A stretch of DNA of 64,000 nt. Source: Rhodocyclaceae bacterium. GTDB lineage: Bacteria > Pseudomonadota > Gammaproteobacteria > Burkholderiales > Rhodocyclaceae. The notes under the pieces are model-generated. The model searched no databases, was not told where the DNA came from, and saw nothing but the letters and a program-made list of their open reading frames with translations. Numbering within the stretch: the stretch's first letter is position 1; every line of letters starts with the position of its first letter. The DNA is taken from assembly GCA_030681195.1 (NCBI GenBank), contig JAUXXJ010000026.1, positions 177,047 to 241,046 on the forward strand. Reading direction: 5' to 3'. Shown one piece after another: positions 10,738 to 20,396 of this stretch. Both the position numbers and the translations under genes were made by a program.

Positions 10738-11247
10738 ATGAGCACGATGTTGAAATTTCTAGTTCCTCTGTTGATCTCACTGTTGGCAACGCCGGCTCTT
10801 GCAGAATTTAAGCTTGGTTTTGTGAATGGTCAGCGTGTTGTCAACGAGTCGCCCCAAGCCAAAAAGGCCAAGCAGAAGATCGAAAAAGAGTTCGAGCGGC
10901 GTGACCAGGAGTTGCAACAACTATCCAAGCGCCTGCAATCGATGCAGGAAAACATCGATAAAAACGGTATGACGATGTCGGAAAACGAGCGCAAATCCAA
11001 AGAGCGCGAGTTTGGTGATTTGAATCGAGACTTCCAACGCAAGCAGCGTGATTTCCGCGAGGAGTTGAATCTGCGGCAGAACGAGGAGATGGCTGCGATT
11101 TTTGAGCGTGCCAACAAGGTAATCAAGCAGATTGCCGAGGCAGAGAAATTCGATTTGATCGTGCAAGAGGCCGTTTACTTCAGCCCACGTATTGATATTA
11201 CCGAGAAGGTCATCAAGGCGCTTGGCGACGGCGCTGGTGCTAAATAA
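10738..11247 (+). CDS. skp: Periplasmic chaperone Skp/OmpH
   Basis: Skp-family chaperone that carries unfolded outer membrane proteins to BamA. AGGAG (10728-10732) precedes the ATG at 10738; the in-frame GTG at 10732 would overlap this site. The N-terminus is a signal peptide ending LATPALA, followed by EFKLGFVNGQRVVNESPQAKKAKQKIEKEFERRDQEL and a long charged coiled coil, the tentacle region. The mature protein is about 150 residues. Confidence 0.94.
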   Translation: MSTMLKFLVPLLISLLATPALAEFKLGFVNGQRVVNESPQAKKAKQKIEKEFERRDQELQQLSKRLQSMQENIDKNGMTMSENERKSKEREFGDLNRDFQRKQRDFREELNLRQNEEMAAIFERANKVIKQIAEAEKFDLIVQEAVYFSPRIDITEKVIKALGDGAGAK

Positions 11248-11256
11248 GCCTTCGTT

Positions 11257-12228
11257 GTGGCGCGTAGCCTAGGGGAAATTGTTGCGCGCTTCGGCGGCGA
11301 ACTGAAGGGCGATGGCGCGCAGGAGGTTTGTGGACTTGCCACGCTGGAGACGGCGGGTGCGCAGCAACTCAGCTTCCTCGCCAACCCAAAATATCGCGTA
11401 CAGTTGGGCTCGACCAAGGCTGGTGCAGTCATCCTGTCAGCCGAGATGGCTGAGTTCTGCCCTGTTACAGCCATTGTTACCCCCCAGCCTTATCTCTACT
11501 TCGCACGCCTCTCGCAATGGCTATCGAGTGTTCCTGCCCAGGCGCGGGGCGCCCATGCTTCAGCCGTTGTCGAATCGCCTGTGCCGCTGTCGGTCAGCAT
11601 CGGGGCGCATTGCCGGGTTGGCTCGGATGTCGAGATTGGCGAGGATAGCGTGTTGTATCCCGGGGTGACGGTTTACCCCGGCTGCCGCATTGGCCGGCGT
11701 GCGATCATTCATGCGGGTGCGGTGATCGGTTCTGACGGGTTTGGTTTCGCGAAAGACGGCGAGACATGGGTCAAGATCGCCCAGATCGGACGGGTCATCA
11801 TCGGCGACGATGTCGAGATCGGCGCAAATACGACGATCGACCGTGGTGCGCTGGAAGATACGGTGATCGAGGATGGCGTCAAACTCGACAACCAGATCCA
11901 GATTGGTCACAACGTCCGCATCGGCAAAAATACGGCGCTGGCGGGATGCGTTGGCATCGCCGGCAGTGCAAAAGTCGGTGCTGGCTGTACGGCGGGTGGC
12001 GGCGCGATTATTCTCGGCCATTTGACGTTGGCCGATAACGTCCATGTCTCGGCGGGTACGCTGGTCACCAAGTCGATTACGGTGCCCGGCAGTTACACCG
12101 GTACGGTGCCCTTCATGCCGCACGAAGGCTGGCAGAAGAACTTTGCCCGCCTGCGCCATCTGGATGCGATGGCCGATAAAATACGCGCCCTTGAAAAGCG
12201 CTTGGCTGAATTGGAGAAAAAAGCATGA
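11257..12228 (+). CDS. lpxD: UDP-3-O-acylglucosamine N-acyltransferase LpxD
   Basis: Third enzyme of lipid A synthesis; it adds a hydroxyacyl chain from ACP to the 2-amine. It has 323 residues from a GTG start. An N-terminal uridine-binding domain comes first, followed by a left-handed beta helix of hexapeptide repeats from about residue 105 to 250. QIGHNVRIG holds the catalytic His. The hexapeptide turn [13 protein letters not shown] is encoded by a dispersed-repeat copy. The C-terminal helix extends to EKKA. It overlaps fabZ by 4 bases. Confidence 0.96.
   Translation: MARSLGEIVARFGGELKGDGAQEVCGLATLETAGAQQLSFLANPKYRVQLGSTKAGAVILSAEMAEFCPVTAIVTPQPYLYFARLSQWLSSVPAQARGAHASAVVESPVPLSVSIGAHCRVGSDVEIGEDSVLYPGVTVYPGCRIGRRAIIHAGAVIGSDGFGFAKDGETWVKIAQIGRVIIGDDVEIGANTTIDRGALEDTVIEDGVKLDNQIQIGHNVRIGKNTALAGCVGIAGSAKVGAGCTAGGGAIILGHLTLADNVHVSAGTLVTKSITVPGSYTGTVPFMPHEGWQKNFARLRHLDAMADKIRALEKRLAELEKKA
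11970..11994 (+). repeat. Dispersed repeat copy 3
   Basis: AAAAGTCGGTGCTGGCTG followed by TACGGCG, inside the hexapeptide helix of lpxD. It is read as [10 protein letters not shown]. Two core mismatches; the most diverged of the twelve copies, and it could be coincidental because the peptide also suits a hexapeptide repeat. Confidence 0.45.
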
Positions 12229-12692
12229 CCGTCCCCACCGTACCCACGACGATGGATATCCACCAGATTCTTGAATATCTTCCCCATCGTTATCCCATTC
12301 TGTTGGTGGACCGCGTGTTGGACGTCGTGCCGAACGAGCGTATTACGGCGCTCAAGAATGTCAGCATGAACGAGCCGTTTTTCCCCGGCCATTATCCGCA
12401 CCATCCCGTGATGCCTGGCGTGCTGATCATCGAGGCGATGGCGCAAACGGCGGCGATCCTGTCCTTTAAGAGCATGGGCGGCAAGCCGGACGATAAGTCG
12501 GTCTATTACTTTGCCGGCATCGATGGCGCGCGCTTCAAGCGCCCGGTCAGCCCCGGCGACCAGTTGATCATCGAGGTGTCCATCATTGTCTGCAAGCGCG
12601 GCGTCTGGAAATTTGCGGCACAAGCCAAGGTGGATGGGCAGATTGCTGCCGAGGCCGAGCTGATGTGCACCGTGCGTAAGCTGGAAGACTGA
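12225..12692 (+). CDS. fabZ: 3-hydroxyacyl-[ACP] dehydratase FabZ
   Basis: Hot-dog fold dehydratase of type II fatty acid synthesis, 155 residues. [11 protein letters not shown] and [26 protein letters not shown] contain the catalytic His and Glu. The ATG at 12225 overlaps the lpxD stop by 4 bases; an internal ATG ([15 protein letters not shown]) gives a slightly shorter alternative. Its position between lpxD and lpxA is conserved in Gram-negatives and couples fatty acid and lipid A flux. Confidence 0.97.
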   Translation: MTVPTVPTTMDIHQILEYLPHRYPILLVDRVLDVVPNERITALKNVSMNEPFFPGHYPHHPVMPGVLIIEAMAQTAAILSFKSMGGKPDDKSVYYFAGIDGARFKRPVSPGDQLIIEVSIIVCKRGVWKFAAQAKVDGQIAAEAELMCTVRKLED

Positions 12693-12693
12693 G

Positions 12694-13467
12694 ATGGCGG
12701 CGCTGGTTCACCCTACCGCACTGGTTGATGCGGGCGCGCGACTGGGCGAGAACGTCGAGATCGGCGCGTATTCGGTTATTGGTGCTGGCGTCGAGATCGG
12801 CGATGGCACCTGGATTGGCCCGCATGTCGTCATCAACGGACCGACGAAGATCGGCCGCGAGAACCGTATCTTTCAGTTTGCTTCACTGGGCGAGCAGCCG
12901 CAGGATAAGAAATATGCGGGCGAGCCGACCACGCTGGAAATCGGTGATCGCAATACCATTCGCGAGTTTTGTACCTTCAACCGCGGCACCGTTCAAGATG
13001 CCGGTGCGACGCGCGTTGGCAACGATAACTGGATCATGGCCTATGTGCATATCGCGCACGATTGCCAGGTCGGCAACCAGACGATCTTTGCCAACAATGC
13101 CCAGCTGGCCGGGCATGTGCATGTCGGCGACTGGGCGATTCTCGGCGGCTTTACCGTGGTGCACCAGTTTGTGCGCATCGGTGCGCACAGCATGACAGCG
13201 ATGGGCACGATCCTGTTGCAGGACCTGCCGCCCTATGTCACCGCCGCCGGCAATCCTTCGGCGCCCCACGGTATCAACAGCGAAGGCCTGAAGCGGCGCG
13301 GCTTTTCGGCCGAGGCCATTGCCGCGTTAAAGCGTGCCTACAAGGCGCTGTACCGCAATGGGCTCAAGCTCGAAGAGGCGACGGCACAGATTGCTAGCGA
13401 GGGTCTTGCTGAAGTGAAGGTATTGTCCGACTTCCTTGCGGCCCCCGGGCGCGGCATTATTCGCTGA
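12694..13467 (+). CDS. lpxA: UDP-N-acetylglucosamine O-acyltransferase LpxA
   Basis: First enzyme of lipid A synthesis, 257 residues, with a left-handed beta-helix of hexapeptide repeats followed by a C-terminal helical domain. [30 protein letters not shown] includes the catalytic His of the IAHDC block. [13 protein letters not shown] starts the C-terminal domain. It begins one base after the fabZ stop. Confidence 0.97.
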   Translation: MAALVHPTALVDAGARLGENVEIGAYSVIGAGVEIGDGTWIGPHVVINGPTKIGRENRIFQFASLGEQPQDKKYAGEPTTLEIGDRNTIREFCTFNRGTVQDAGATRVGNDNWIMAYVHIAHDCQVGNQTIFANNAQLAGHVHVGDWAILGGFTVVHQFVRIGAHSMTAMGTILLQDLPPYVTAAGNPSAPHGINSEGLKRRGFSAEAIAALKRAYKALYRNGLKLEEATAQIASEGLAEVKVLSDFLAAPGRGIIR

Positions 13468-13481
13468 GCGCTGAACGCCCC

Positions 13482-14624
13482 ATGACACGTATTGCCATAG
13501 TGGCGGGCGAGGCCTCCGGTGATTTACTGGCTGCTCACCTGATCGAAGCCCTCAAGCGCCGTCTTCCCAGCGCCGACTTTTGTGGTATCGGCGGGCCGAA
13601 GATGCAGCGCGTCGGCTTTGATGCCTGGTGGCCATCCGAAACGCTGGCGGTGCGCGGTTATGCCGAGGTGTTGCGGCACTACCGCGAGATCACGCGGGTC
13701 CGGCGCCAGTTACTCTCGCGCCTGCTGGACGAAAAACCGGATGTCTTCATCGGCGTCGATGCACCGGACTTCAACCTGTGGCTGGAACGCAAACTGAAAA
13801 GCGCTGGCATTCGCACCGTGCATTACGTCAGCCCGTCGGTCTGGGCCTGGCGCGGCGGGCGTGTCGGCAAGATTGCGCGTTCCTGCGATCGCCTGCTGGC
13901 GCTGTTCCCCTTCGAGCCGCCGCTGTATGAGAAAACCGGACTGGACGTGACCTACGTGGGCCATCCGCTGGCCGATGTATTGCCGCTGGAAGTCAACCGC
14001 AGTGCCGCGCGTGATCGTTTGAACCTGTCGCCAGCCAGTAGCCCGATCTTCGCCTTGCTGCCCGGTAGTCGCCAGTCCGAGTTGCAGTACATGGCGGAAA
14101 CGTTTATCCGCACGGCCGTTCTCCTGCATGAGCAGCATCCCGATGCGCTGTTCCTTGTGCCGCTGGTCTCGCGGGAGACCCGCGATATTTTTGAGACGGC
14201 CTTGTGGAAGCTGGAAGCGCAGGCGCGGCCGATCAAGCTGTTGTTCGGCCATGCCCAGGATGCGCTGGCCGCTGCCGACGTGGCGCTCGTCGCCAGCGGT
14301 ACGGCGACCCTTGAAGCCGCGCTGCTCAAGGCGCCGATGGTGATTACCTACCGCATGTCGTCCTTGTCGTGGCAACTCATGAAACGCATGCGCTACCAGC
14401 CCTGGGTCGGTCTGCCGAATATTCTGGCCGGCCGTTTTCTCGTACCGGAGTTGCTGCAGAACGACGCCACACCGGAAAAACTGGCCGAGGCATTGCATGC
14501 GCTGGTCGATGATGTTGCGCGCAAGGCCGAGATGGAAGTCGCCTTTCATGACATGCATCGCCTGTTGCGTCAGAACACCGCCGAGAAAGCAGCCGCGGCG
14601 GTCATTTCGCTGTTGCCCGCATGA
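13482..14624 (+). CDS. lpxB: Lipid-A-disaccharide synthase LpxB
   Basis: GT19 glycosyltransferase that joins UDP-2,3-diacylglucosamine and lipid X. It has 380 residues, the normal size. [22 protein letters not shown] is the N-terminal motif, [18 protein letters not shown] is the central membrane-binding block, and [11 protein letters not shown] and [22 protein letters not shown] form the donor site. The [15 protein letters not shown] segment near residue 30 is encoded by a copy of the dispersed repeat. It overlaps rnhB by 4 bases. Confidence 0.97.
   Translation: MTRIAIVAGEASGDLLAAHLIEALKRRLPSADFCGIGGPKMQRVGFDAWWPSETLAVRGYAEVLRHYREITRVRRQLLSRLLDEKPDVFIGVDAPDFNLWLERKLKSAGIRTVHYVSPSVWAWRGGRVGKIARSCDRLLALFPFEPPLYEKTGLDVTYVGHPLADVLPLEVNRSAARDRLNLSPASSPIFALLPGSRQSELQYMAETFIRTAVLLHEQHPDALFLVPLVSRETRDIFETALWKLEAQARPIKLLFGHAQDALAAADVALVASGTATLEAALLKAPMVITYRMSSLSWQLMKRMRYQPWVGLPNILAGRFLVPELLQNDATPEKLAEALHALVDDVARKAEMEVAFHDMHRLLRQNTAEKAAAAVISLLPA
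13558..13581 (-). repeat. Dispersed repeat copy 4
   Basis: On the - strand AAAAGTCGGCGCTGGGA followed by AGACGGC, inside lpxB, where the sense strand reads RLPSADF. Confidence 0.7.
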
Positions 14625-15190
14625 TGATCTGCGGCGTCGATGAAGCCGGTCGTGGCCCATTAGCCGGGCCGGTGGTTGCGGCTGCCGTCATCCTCGACCC
14701 TGCCAAACCCATTGCAGGTCTAAACGACTCCAAAAAACTTTCCGCTGCGCGCCGCGAGAAACTGGCCGTGGAAATCCGCGCAAAAGCGCTGGCGTGGTGT
14801 GTCGCCGAGGCGAGCGTCGAAGAGATCGACAGCCTCAATATCCTGCAGGCCACTTTGCTGGCCATGCAACGTGCTGTAGCTGGCCTGACGCTGACGCCGA
14901 GCGAAGTGCTGATTGATGGCAACCGCTGCCCGAAACTTTCTTTACCGGCGCGGGCGATCATCGGTGGCGATGCCAGCGTCGCTGAAATTTCAGCCGCTTC
15001 GATTCTCGCCAAAACCGTGCGCGATGCCGGCTTGCTGGCATTACATGCGCAATTTCCCGAGTACGGCTTTGATCGACACAAGGGCTATGGCACGGCGGCG
15101 CATCTGGAAGCGTTGCGTCGCTTCGGGCCAAGCCCGGTGCATCGCCGCAGCTTTGCGCCGGTGCGTGAGCAACTGGCCTTATTCGCATGA
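14621..15190 (+). CDS. rnhB: Ribonuclease HII
   Basis: Removes single ribonucleotides and RNA primers from DNA. It has 189 residues. [23 protein letters not shown] carries the first catalytic Asp-Glu pair and NDSKKL follows. [23 protein letters not shown] provides the third acidic residue. Start is either 14621 or the adjacent ATG at 14624. The stop overlaps the following methyltransferase gene by 4 bases. Confidence 0.96.
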   Translation: MMICGVDEAGRGPLAGPVVAAAVILDPAKPIAGLNDSKKLSAARREKLAVEIRAKALAWCVAEASVEEIDSLNILQATLLAMQRAVAGLTLTPSEVLIDGNRCPKLSLPARAIIGGDASVAEISAASILAKTVRDAGLLALHAQFPEYGFDRHKGYGTAAHLEALRRFGPSPVHRRSFAPVREQLALFA

Positions 15191-15963
15191 AGACGATTAC
15201 CTCGCGCGACAATCCGACTTTCAAGGAACTGCGTGCGCTCGCGTGCGGCGTGCGGCGCACGCGTGAAGAAGGGCGTGCGTTGCTCGATGGCCCGCATCTC
15301 GTGACCGCTGCGCTGGACAAGGGACTGATTCCCGATCTGCTAACTATCAGTGAGTCGGCGCTTGCCAATCCGGAGGTTGGCGCGTTGCTGGCGCGTGTTG
15401 AGGCGGTGCCGGTACTTTGCCTGCGCGACGCCCTGTTTCGCGAGCTGAGTGAGTTGGCGCACCCGGTGGGCATCCTTGCGCGCATTGCCGTCCTGCCAGC
15501 GCCGACTTTTCCTGTCACCGGCGATTGCCTGCTGCTCGATGCCGTGCAGGATGCCGGCAATGTGGGGACGCTCTTGCGTACGGCCGCTGCCGCCGGGGTG
15601 CAGGATGTGTTGTTGAGTGCGGGCTGCGCCGGGGCGTGGTCGCCGCGCGTGTTGCGGGCCGGGCAGGGCGCACACTTTGGGTTGCGCATTCGCGAGCAAG
15701 TGGACCTGCTGGCCTTCCTGAAAGATTATCCCGGGACGTCCGTGGCCGCCGTCGCGCATGAGGGGCAAGCACTCTACGCACTTGCCTTTAAGCAACCGAC
15801 GGCCTGGCTGTTCGGCAGCGAAGGTCAGGGCGTGTCACCCGAACTGTTGGCAGCGGTAAACCAGCGTGCAACGATTCCGCTGGCGCAGGGGAGTGAATCC
15901 CTCAATGTGGGAGCCGCCGCCGCCATCTGTCTCTTTGAGATGCGTCGGCAACGTACAATGTAA
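15187..15963 (+). CDS. SpoU/TrmH-family RNA 2'-O-methyltransferase
   Basis: SPOUT-class methyltransferase, 258 residues. The N-terminal substrate-binding domain begins [17 protein letters not shown]. The C-terminal knot has [23 protein letters not shown] (motif 1), [14 protein letters not shown] (motif 2) and [23 protein letters not shown] (motif 3). Its substrate, rRNA or tRNA, cannot be told from sequence. The linker between the two domains ([13 protein letters not shown]) is encoded by a dispersed-repeat copy. It follows rnhB by overlap. Confidence 0.92.
   Translation: MKTITSRDNPTFKELRALACGVRRTREEGRALLDGPHLVTAALDKGLIPDLLTISESALANPEVGALLARVEAVPVLCLRDALFRELSELAHPVGILARIAVLPAPTFPVTGDCLLLDAVQDAGNVGTLLRTAAAAGVQDVLLSAGCAGAWSPRVLRAGQGAHFGLRIREQVDLLAFLKDYPGTSVAAVAHEGQALYALAFKQPTAWLFGSEGQGVSPELLAAVNQRATIPLAQGSESLNVGAAAAICLFEMRRQRTM
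15487..15510 (-). repeat. Dispersed repeat copy 5
   Basis: On the - strand AAAAGTCGGCGCTGGCA followed by GGACGGC, placed in the inter-domain linker of the SpoU methyltransferase (read VLPAPTF). Confidence 0.85.
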
Positions 15964-16003
15964 GCGTTGGCGCTGGCAAGGATGCGCATTACGGAGGGAG
16001 CGT

Positions 16004-16444
16004 ATGGAACCGGAGTGGTGGCATTGGGCAGTAGGCGGCATCGTGCTGATGCTGGCAGAACTGGTGGTCCCATCTTTCGTGCTGATCTGGTTCGGACTGG
16101 GGGCGCTGGTGGTGGCGCTGGCCGTGAGTATGGCCAGCATCGGCCTGACGGCACAACTCGGATTGTGGCTGATCGTTTCCTTGGCGCTTGTCGCCGGCTG
16201 GTTCAAAGTGTTCAAGCCGAGTATGCACAAGACGCGGATTGGTATGTCGGACGCGAACGTGATCGGCGAGGTCGGCGTGCTGGTGCATGATGTGGCCCAT
16301 TTCACAAAAGGGCAGGTACGTTTTCAGAAGCCGATCCTCGGGGCGGATGTCTGGGAGTGCATCGCCGATGAGGCGATCAAAAGTGGCGAACGGGTCAAGG
16401 TGCTCGACGTCGAAGGCAGTTTTCTCAAGGTCGGGAGGGTTTGA
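16004..16444 (+). CDS. NfeD-like membrane protein
   Basis: Short NfeD family protein of 146 residues with two or three N-terminal membrane helices (HWAVGGIVLMLAELVVPSFVLIWFGLGALVVALAV) and a C-terminal OB-fold (IGEVGVLVHDVAHFTKGQVRFQKPILGADVWECIADEAIKSGERVKVLDVEGSFLKV). ACGGAGGGAG before the ATG at 16004 is a strong ribosome binding site, so the longer open frame from 15866 is not used. It pairs with the SPFH protein gene 2 bases downstream, the usual arrangement for membrane-microdomain proteins. Confidence 0.93.
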   Translation: MEPEWWHWAVGGIVLMLAELVVPSFVLIWFGLGALVVALAVSMASIGLTAQLGLWLIVSLALVAGWFKVFKPSMHKTRIGMSDANVIGEVGVLVHDVAHFTKGQVRFQKPILGADVWECIADEAIKSGERVKVLDVEGSFLKVGRV

Positions 16445-16446
16445 AC

Positions 16447-17301
16447 ATGGGTGACATGATGTTTTTCGTAATTGCGCTGCTGGTGTTTGCCGGCATTACC
16501 CTGGCCAAGGGCGTGCGCATCGTGCCGCAGGGCGAAGAGTGGATCGTCGAACGTCTGGGCAAATATCACGGCACCTTGCTGCCGGGCCTCAACATCATCA
16601 TTCCCTACCTCGATAACGTGGCCTACAAGCTGGTCACCAAGGACATCATTCTGGATGTGCAGGAGCAGGAAGTCATCACGCGCGACAACGCCGTGATCGT
16701 CACCAATGCCATCGCCTTCATCAAGATTACCGACCCGATCAAGGCGGTGTATGGCGTCACGGATTTCTCCGAGGCGATCCGCAACATGATCATGACCACG
16801 CTGCGCTCGATCATCGGCGAGATGCAACTCGACGAAGCTTTGTCGAACCGCGACATGATCAAGGCGCGCCTGCGTGAATCGATTGCCGACGAGGCGATCG
16901 ACTGGGGCCTGACCGTCAAGTCGGTCGAGATTCAGGACATCAAGCCGTCGATGTCGATGCAGAAGGCGATGGAAATGCAGGCGTCTGCCGAGCGTGAGCG
17001 TAAGGCCATGATCACCCGAGCCGAGGGCGAAAAACAGTCGATGATTCTGCAAGCCGAGGCACGGCTAGAATCCGCCAAGCGCGATGCGACCGCTCAGGTG
17101 ACGCTGGCCGAAGCGAGTGCCGAAGCGATCCGTCGCGTGACCACGGCGATTGGCGATCAGGACGGCCCGATGCGCTACTTGCTGGGCGAGAAGTACATCA
17201 TGGCGATGAGTAAGCTGGCCGAGTCGGCCAATGCCAAGACCATCCTGATCCCGGGCGACTTGCAGGAAGCCCTGAAGTCGGTGCTGGGCCGCAAGGGCTG
17301 A
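16447..17301 (+). CDS. SPFH-domain protein (stomatin/QmcA/paraslipin type)
   Basis: Band-7 membrane protein, 284 residues. An N-terminal hydrophobic anchor (MMFFVIALLVFAGITLAKGV) is followed by the SPFH domain (RIVPQGEEWIVERLGKYHGTLLPGLNIIIPYLDNV to about residue 180), then a charged coiled coil (ERERKAMITRAEGEKQSMILQAEARLESAKRDA). Such proteins oligomerise in the inner membrane and organise or protect membrane proteases. ATG at 16447 is preferred to the TTG at 16441. It ends 13 bases from the end of a convergent MFS gene. Confidence 0.93.
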   Translation: MGDMMFFVIALLVFAGITLAKGVRIVPQGEEWIVERLGKYHGTLLPGLNIIIPYLDNVAYKLVTKDIILDVQEQEVITRDNAVIVTNAIAFIKITDPIKAVYGVTDFSEAIRNMIMTTLRSIIGEMQLDEALSNRDMIKARLRESIADEAIDWGLTVKSVEIQDIKPSMSMQKAMEMQASAERERKAMITRAEGEKQSMILQAEARLESAKRDATAQVTLAEASAEAIRRVTTAIGDQDGPMRYLLGEKYIMAMSKLAESANAKTILIPGDLQEALKSVLGRKG

Positions 17302-17314
17302 TCAACTTACCGAT

Positions 17315-18505
17315 TTAGCCGGCTGCGTGCGTGTGGCGGTGGTGGCGTAACGCCCAGCCGCTGCCAAACAGCAGGATGCCGATGGTCGCCGAAGTGAGCG
17401 CCAGTGGTAGCAGCGTGCCGTCGTGGCTCATGCCCACCCAGGTGCCGGTCACCAGCGCCACTACCATCGTGATGAAACCCATTAGCCCGGCGGCGGCGCC
17501 GGCCTCGCGCGGGAAAGGCGCTATCGCGCCGGTTTGCGCGCAGGGGAAGTTGATGCCGTGCGCGCCCATGGTCAGGAACAGGCAGCCCACCACCACGGTC
17601 CAGTGATGCACGCCGGCCAGTATCAGGCCTGCGAACAGCAGGCCGGCGAATAGCGACAGTGTGGTGCCGATGGTCATGGCGCGGGCCAGCCCGATGCGGG
17701 TGAGCAGCCAGCGGCACACCAGCGTACCGATCAGGTAGCCGGACACGCCAAACGAAAAGCAGTAACCGTAATACTCGGTAGGGACGGCCAGCACCTCGAT
17801 CAATACAAAGGCGGAACCCGAGATGAAGGTGAAGATCGCCGCATACGAAAGTGCGCCCGGCAGGGTATAGGCCCAGAAAAAGTCGGCGCTGGCGATACGG
17901 CGATAAGTGGTAATCAGGCTGCGCAGGCGGACAGCCTCCAGATTCAGATGGAGATTGGTTTCCTTGAAATAACGCCAGGCTGCCACGCCGAGGATCACGC
18001 AGAACACGGTGTGAAAAACAAATGCAGCACGCCAGCCAAAGCCGACTTGCAGATAGCTGCCCAGTACCGGGCCGATCAGCGGCGCCAGCGCAAGTAGTGA
18101 ACTGGCCTTGGTCAGCACCTTGGCGCCCTCGGTGGGCGTGAACGCATCGCGGATCAGTGCCCGCGCCACCACAGCGGCCGTGCAACAACCGACTGCCTGG
18201 ACAAAACGCGCGGCGATCAGCCAGTTGAGGTTGGGCGTAAGCGCGCAGGCCAGACTGGCCAGCCCGTATATGCCGAGGCCCCAAAGCAGTACCGGGCGGC
18301 GCCCGAAACGATCCGACAGCGGGCCACTGAGCAACTGGGCCACACCGAAGCCGATGACGAAGAACGACAGGGTCTGCTGCACGGCTGCCGGGCTGACATT
18401 GAAGTCCTTGCCGAGATGCGGCAGGGAGGCAAGATACAGGTCGGTGGAGAGCGGCTGCAGCATCAGGCAGCCGGCAATTAGCCAGAGGATCGTGGTCGGG
18501 CTCAA
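17315..18505 (-). CDS. MFS multidrug efflux transporter, Bcr/CflA family
   Basis: Twelve-helix major facilitator of 396 residues. GPLSDRFGRRPVLLWG between helices 2 and 3 is the MFS motif A, and helix 1 has the TDLYLASLP motif typical of Bcr/CflA drug-proton antiporters. The substrate cannot be predicted. It is last in the long - strand gene run and starts 11 bases after smpB, which suggests cotranscription. Confidence 0.93.
   Translation of the reverse strand: MSPTTILWLIAGCLMLQPLSTDLYLASLPHLGKDFNVSPAAVQQTLSFFVIGFGVAQLLSGPLSDRFGRRPVLLWGLGIYGLASLACALTPNLNWLIAARFVQAVGCCTAAVVARALIRDAFTPTEGAKVLTKASSLLALAPLIGPVLGSYLQVGFGWRAAFVFHTVFCVILGVAAWRYFKETNLHLNLEAVRLRSLITTYRRIASADFFWAYTLPGALSYAAIFTFISGSAFVLIEVLAVPTEYYGYCFSFGVSGYLIGTLVCRWLLTRIGLARAMTIGTTLSLFAGLLFAGLILAGVHHWTVVVGCLFLTMGAHGINFPCAQTGAIAPFPREAGAAAGLMGFITMVVALVTGTWVGMSHDGTLLPLALTSATIGILLFGSGWALRHHRHTHAAG
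17877..17902 (+). repeat. Dispersed repeat copy 6
   Basis: AAAAGTCGGCGCTGGCG followed by ATACGGCG on the + strand, antisense to the MFS gene, which reads RRIASADFF here, in the cytoplasmic region between transport domains. Confidence 0.8.
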
Positions 18506-18516
18506 CCGCTCTTCGC

Positions 18517-18963
18517 CTACACCTTGTCGCGCATCACGCGGGCTTTCTCTCTCACCCAGTCCTTCTGCTTTTCGCTCTCACGCTTGTCGAATTGTTTCTT
18601 GCCCTTGGCGAGACCGACCTCAAGTTTGACGCGGCCCTTGGTGAAGTGCAGATTGAGGGGCACTAGCGCGTAGCCGGAACGTTCCACCTTGCCGATCAGT
18701 TTGGCGATTTCGCGCTCATGCAAGAGCAGCTTGCGGGTACGTACCGGGTCGGGTTTGATGTGGGTCGAGGCGGTGGTGAGCGGGCTGATGTGGCAGCCCA
18801 ACAGCCAGACTTCGCCATCCTTGACGATGACGTAGGCCTCCTTGATTTGCACGCGCCCGGCGCGGATCGACTTAACCTCCCAGCCCTCCAGTACGAGGCC
18901 GGCCTCATAGCGTTCCTCGACAAAGTAGTCGTGAAAGGCTTTTTTGTTCTCGGCGATGCTCAT
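18517..18963 (-). CDS. smpB: SsrA-binding protein SmpB
   Basis: tmRNA-binding protein for trans-translation, 148 residues. [41 protein letters not shown] is the OB-fold start, and the basic C-terminal tail ([26 protein letters not shown]) enters the ribosomal mRNA channel. The ATG at 18963 is chosen over a longer frame because the protein then begins [10 protein letters not shown] like its relatives. In many betaproteobacteria smpB lies next to a divergent ratA; here ratA is 27 kb away. Confidence 0.96.
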   Translation of the reverse strand: MSIAENKKAFHDYFVEERYEAGLVLEGWEVKSIRAGRVQIKEAYVIVKDGEVWLLGCHISPLTTASTHIKPDPVRTRKLLLHEREIAKLIGKVERSGYALVPLNLHFTKGRVKLEVGLAKGKKQFDKRESEKQKDWVREKARVMRDKV

Positions 18964-19023
18964 GGTGAAATTTCGTGCGGGGAGGAATGCAGGCATTCTA
19001 AAGCAGCCCCGCCGAATGCGAAG

Positions 19024-19542
19024 TTAGCGGTCTGCTCTGCTGCGCCACCGCCAGCGGGTACGCATGCGCCAAATCCAGTCGATCAGGAAGAAACTTACCA
19101 GGCCAGCAATACAGGCGATGAGAAACAGCCCGACCAATAAAGGCTTGCCCAAGGCAGTAATCCGTTGCCAACTTGATTTCTCGCTTTCAGGCGTGGAGGC
19201 ACTGGATGCTTCGTCTGTCGGCAAGGCGGTTTCGCCCGTCATCCAGCCGCCCAGTTTGTAGGCGGCGTAATACAGCGGCGCAAACGTCACCGGATTGCTG
19301 ATCAGCGTACTCGCCGCAGCAGCAGGCAGGTTGGCACGCAGCACGATGGCAGCGGCAGCGGTCACCGGAATCTGGGCAAGCGGAATCAGCAGTCCGAAAA
19401 ATACACCGAGCGCCACGCCAAGGGCGACGCCGCGCCGCGACCAGTGCCACAACTTGGGGTGCCCGAGCCAGGGAGAAAGCCAGCGCAGCCAGCGACTGGC
19501 GAGCAAACTTTCCCGACTCGGAATCCAGCGACGCCAGCTCAA
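19024..19542 (-). CDS. DUF2062 membrane protein
   Basis: A 172-residue protein of the DUF2062 family. The N-terminus is basic (WRRWIPSRESLLASRWLRWLSPWLGHPKLWHWSRRGVALG). Hydrophobic segments follow (VALGVFFGLLIPLAQIPVTAAAAIVLRANLPAAAASTLISNPVTFAPLYYAAYKLG), with the family ISNP(V/L)T motif, and a final membrane helix lies near residue 145. Function is unknown. It overlaps the GGDEF gene by 4 bases and lies 60 bases before smpB. Confidence 0.88.
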   Translation of the reverse strand: MSWRRWIPSRESLLASRWLRWLSPWLGHPKLWHWSRRGVALGVALGVFFGLLIPLAQIPVTAAAAIVLRANLPAAAASTLISNPVTFAPLYYAAYKLGGWMTGETALPTDEASSASTPESEKSSWQRITALGKPLLVGLFLIACIAGLVSFFLIDWIWRMRTRWRWRSRADR

Positions 19543-20396
19543 GCGCCGACCTCCTGGTGCAGGATGCGATTCCGGCCACCGCGCTTGACCTCATACATCA
19601 GATCATCCGCCTGACGCAGCACCGCCGCAAAATCCGCCGGGGCCACCATATAGCTGGCGACGCCAATGCTGAAGGTCACCGGCCAGTGCTGTGCACGCAT
19701 CGCCGCCAGCAGCCGCTCACGCATCTTCTCGACGTAGATGACAGCACCCTCACCATGCGTGTTGGGCAGCAGCAGCGCAAACTCATCACCGCCGATCCGG
19801 CCGGAAATATCGCTGGCGCGCACATGCTCACGCATGATCTGCGCTACCGTTGCCAGCAGACGATCGCCGACATCATGTCCCAGGGTGTCGTTGGCTTCCT
19901 TGAAGTGGTCGAGATCGATGAAGACCGCCGTAAACGCCGCACTCTGACGCTGGGCCTGAGCAAAGGCCTGCTGACCGCGCTCGTGAAATTCGCGGCGGTT
20001 GGGCAAGCCAGTCAATGCATCCTCGCGCGCCATGCGCGATTCCCGCAGCAGCACACGGCGCATCTCGCCGATGAACCATGCACCGAGAATGAAAATAGCC
20101 AAGCGCATGACCGTATTGAAGATCAAGGGAACAACATCTGCCTGATCCCCCGCTAAATACCGGTCGGCGATAAACCACTCGATCGCGGCAAGCACCGCCA
20201 GCCCCACCCCGAAGCGCCGCCCGTTGTACCAGCTGACGACCAGCAGCGGCAGGATGAAGAACACATGGAACTCATAAGCCAGGCCGCTCAGCATATGGAG
20301 GTAGCCGACCAGCAAGGTGATCAGCACGCACAAGACGAGAATGATCGAGCGGCCCAGGGATGCAGGCTGCCACAACAGCATGGCTTTCAGATTCAT
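19539..20396 (-). CDS. Membrane-bound diguanylate cyclase (GGDEF)
   Basis: Makes c-di-GMP from GTP. It has 285 residues from the ATG at 20396; the longer open frame upstream lies inside the antiporter gene. About 110 N-terminal residues form four or so membrane helices with no recognised sensor domain. The GGDEF domain begins REDALTGLPNRREF and has an intact active site (RIGGDEFALLLPN). An RASD motif five residues before GGDEF is a canonical inhibitory I-site. It overlaps the preceding Mrp subunit gene by 4 bases, so it is probably expressed with the antiporter. Confidence 0.93.
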   Translation of the reverse strand: MNLKAMLLWQPASLGRSIILVLCVLITLLVGYLHMLSGLAYEFHVFFILPLLVVSWYNGRRFGVGLAVLAAIEWFIADRYLAGDQADVVPLIFNTVMRLAIFILGAWFIGEMRRVLLRESRMAREDALTGLPNRREFHERGQQAFAQAQRQSAAFTAVFIDLDHFKEANDTLGHDVGDRLLATVAQIMREHVRASDISGRIGGDEFALLLPNTHGEGAVIYVEKMRERLLAAMRAQHWPVTFSIGVASYMVAPADFAAVLRQADDLMYEVKRGGRNRILHQEVGA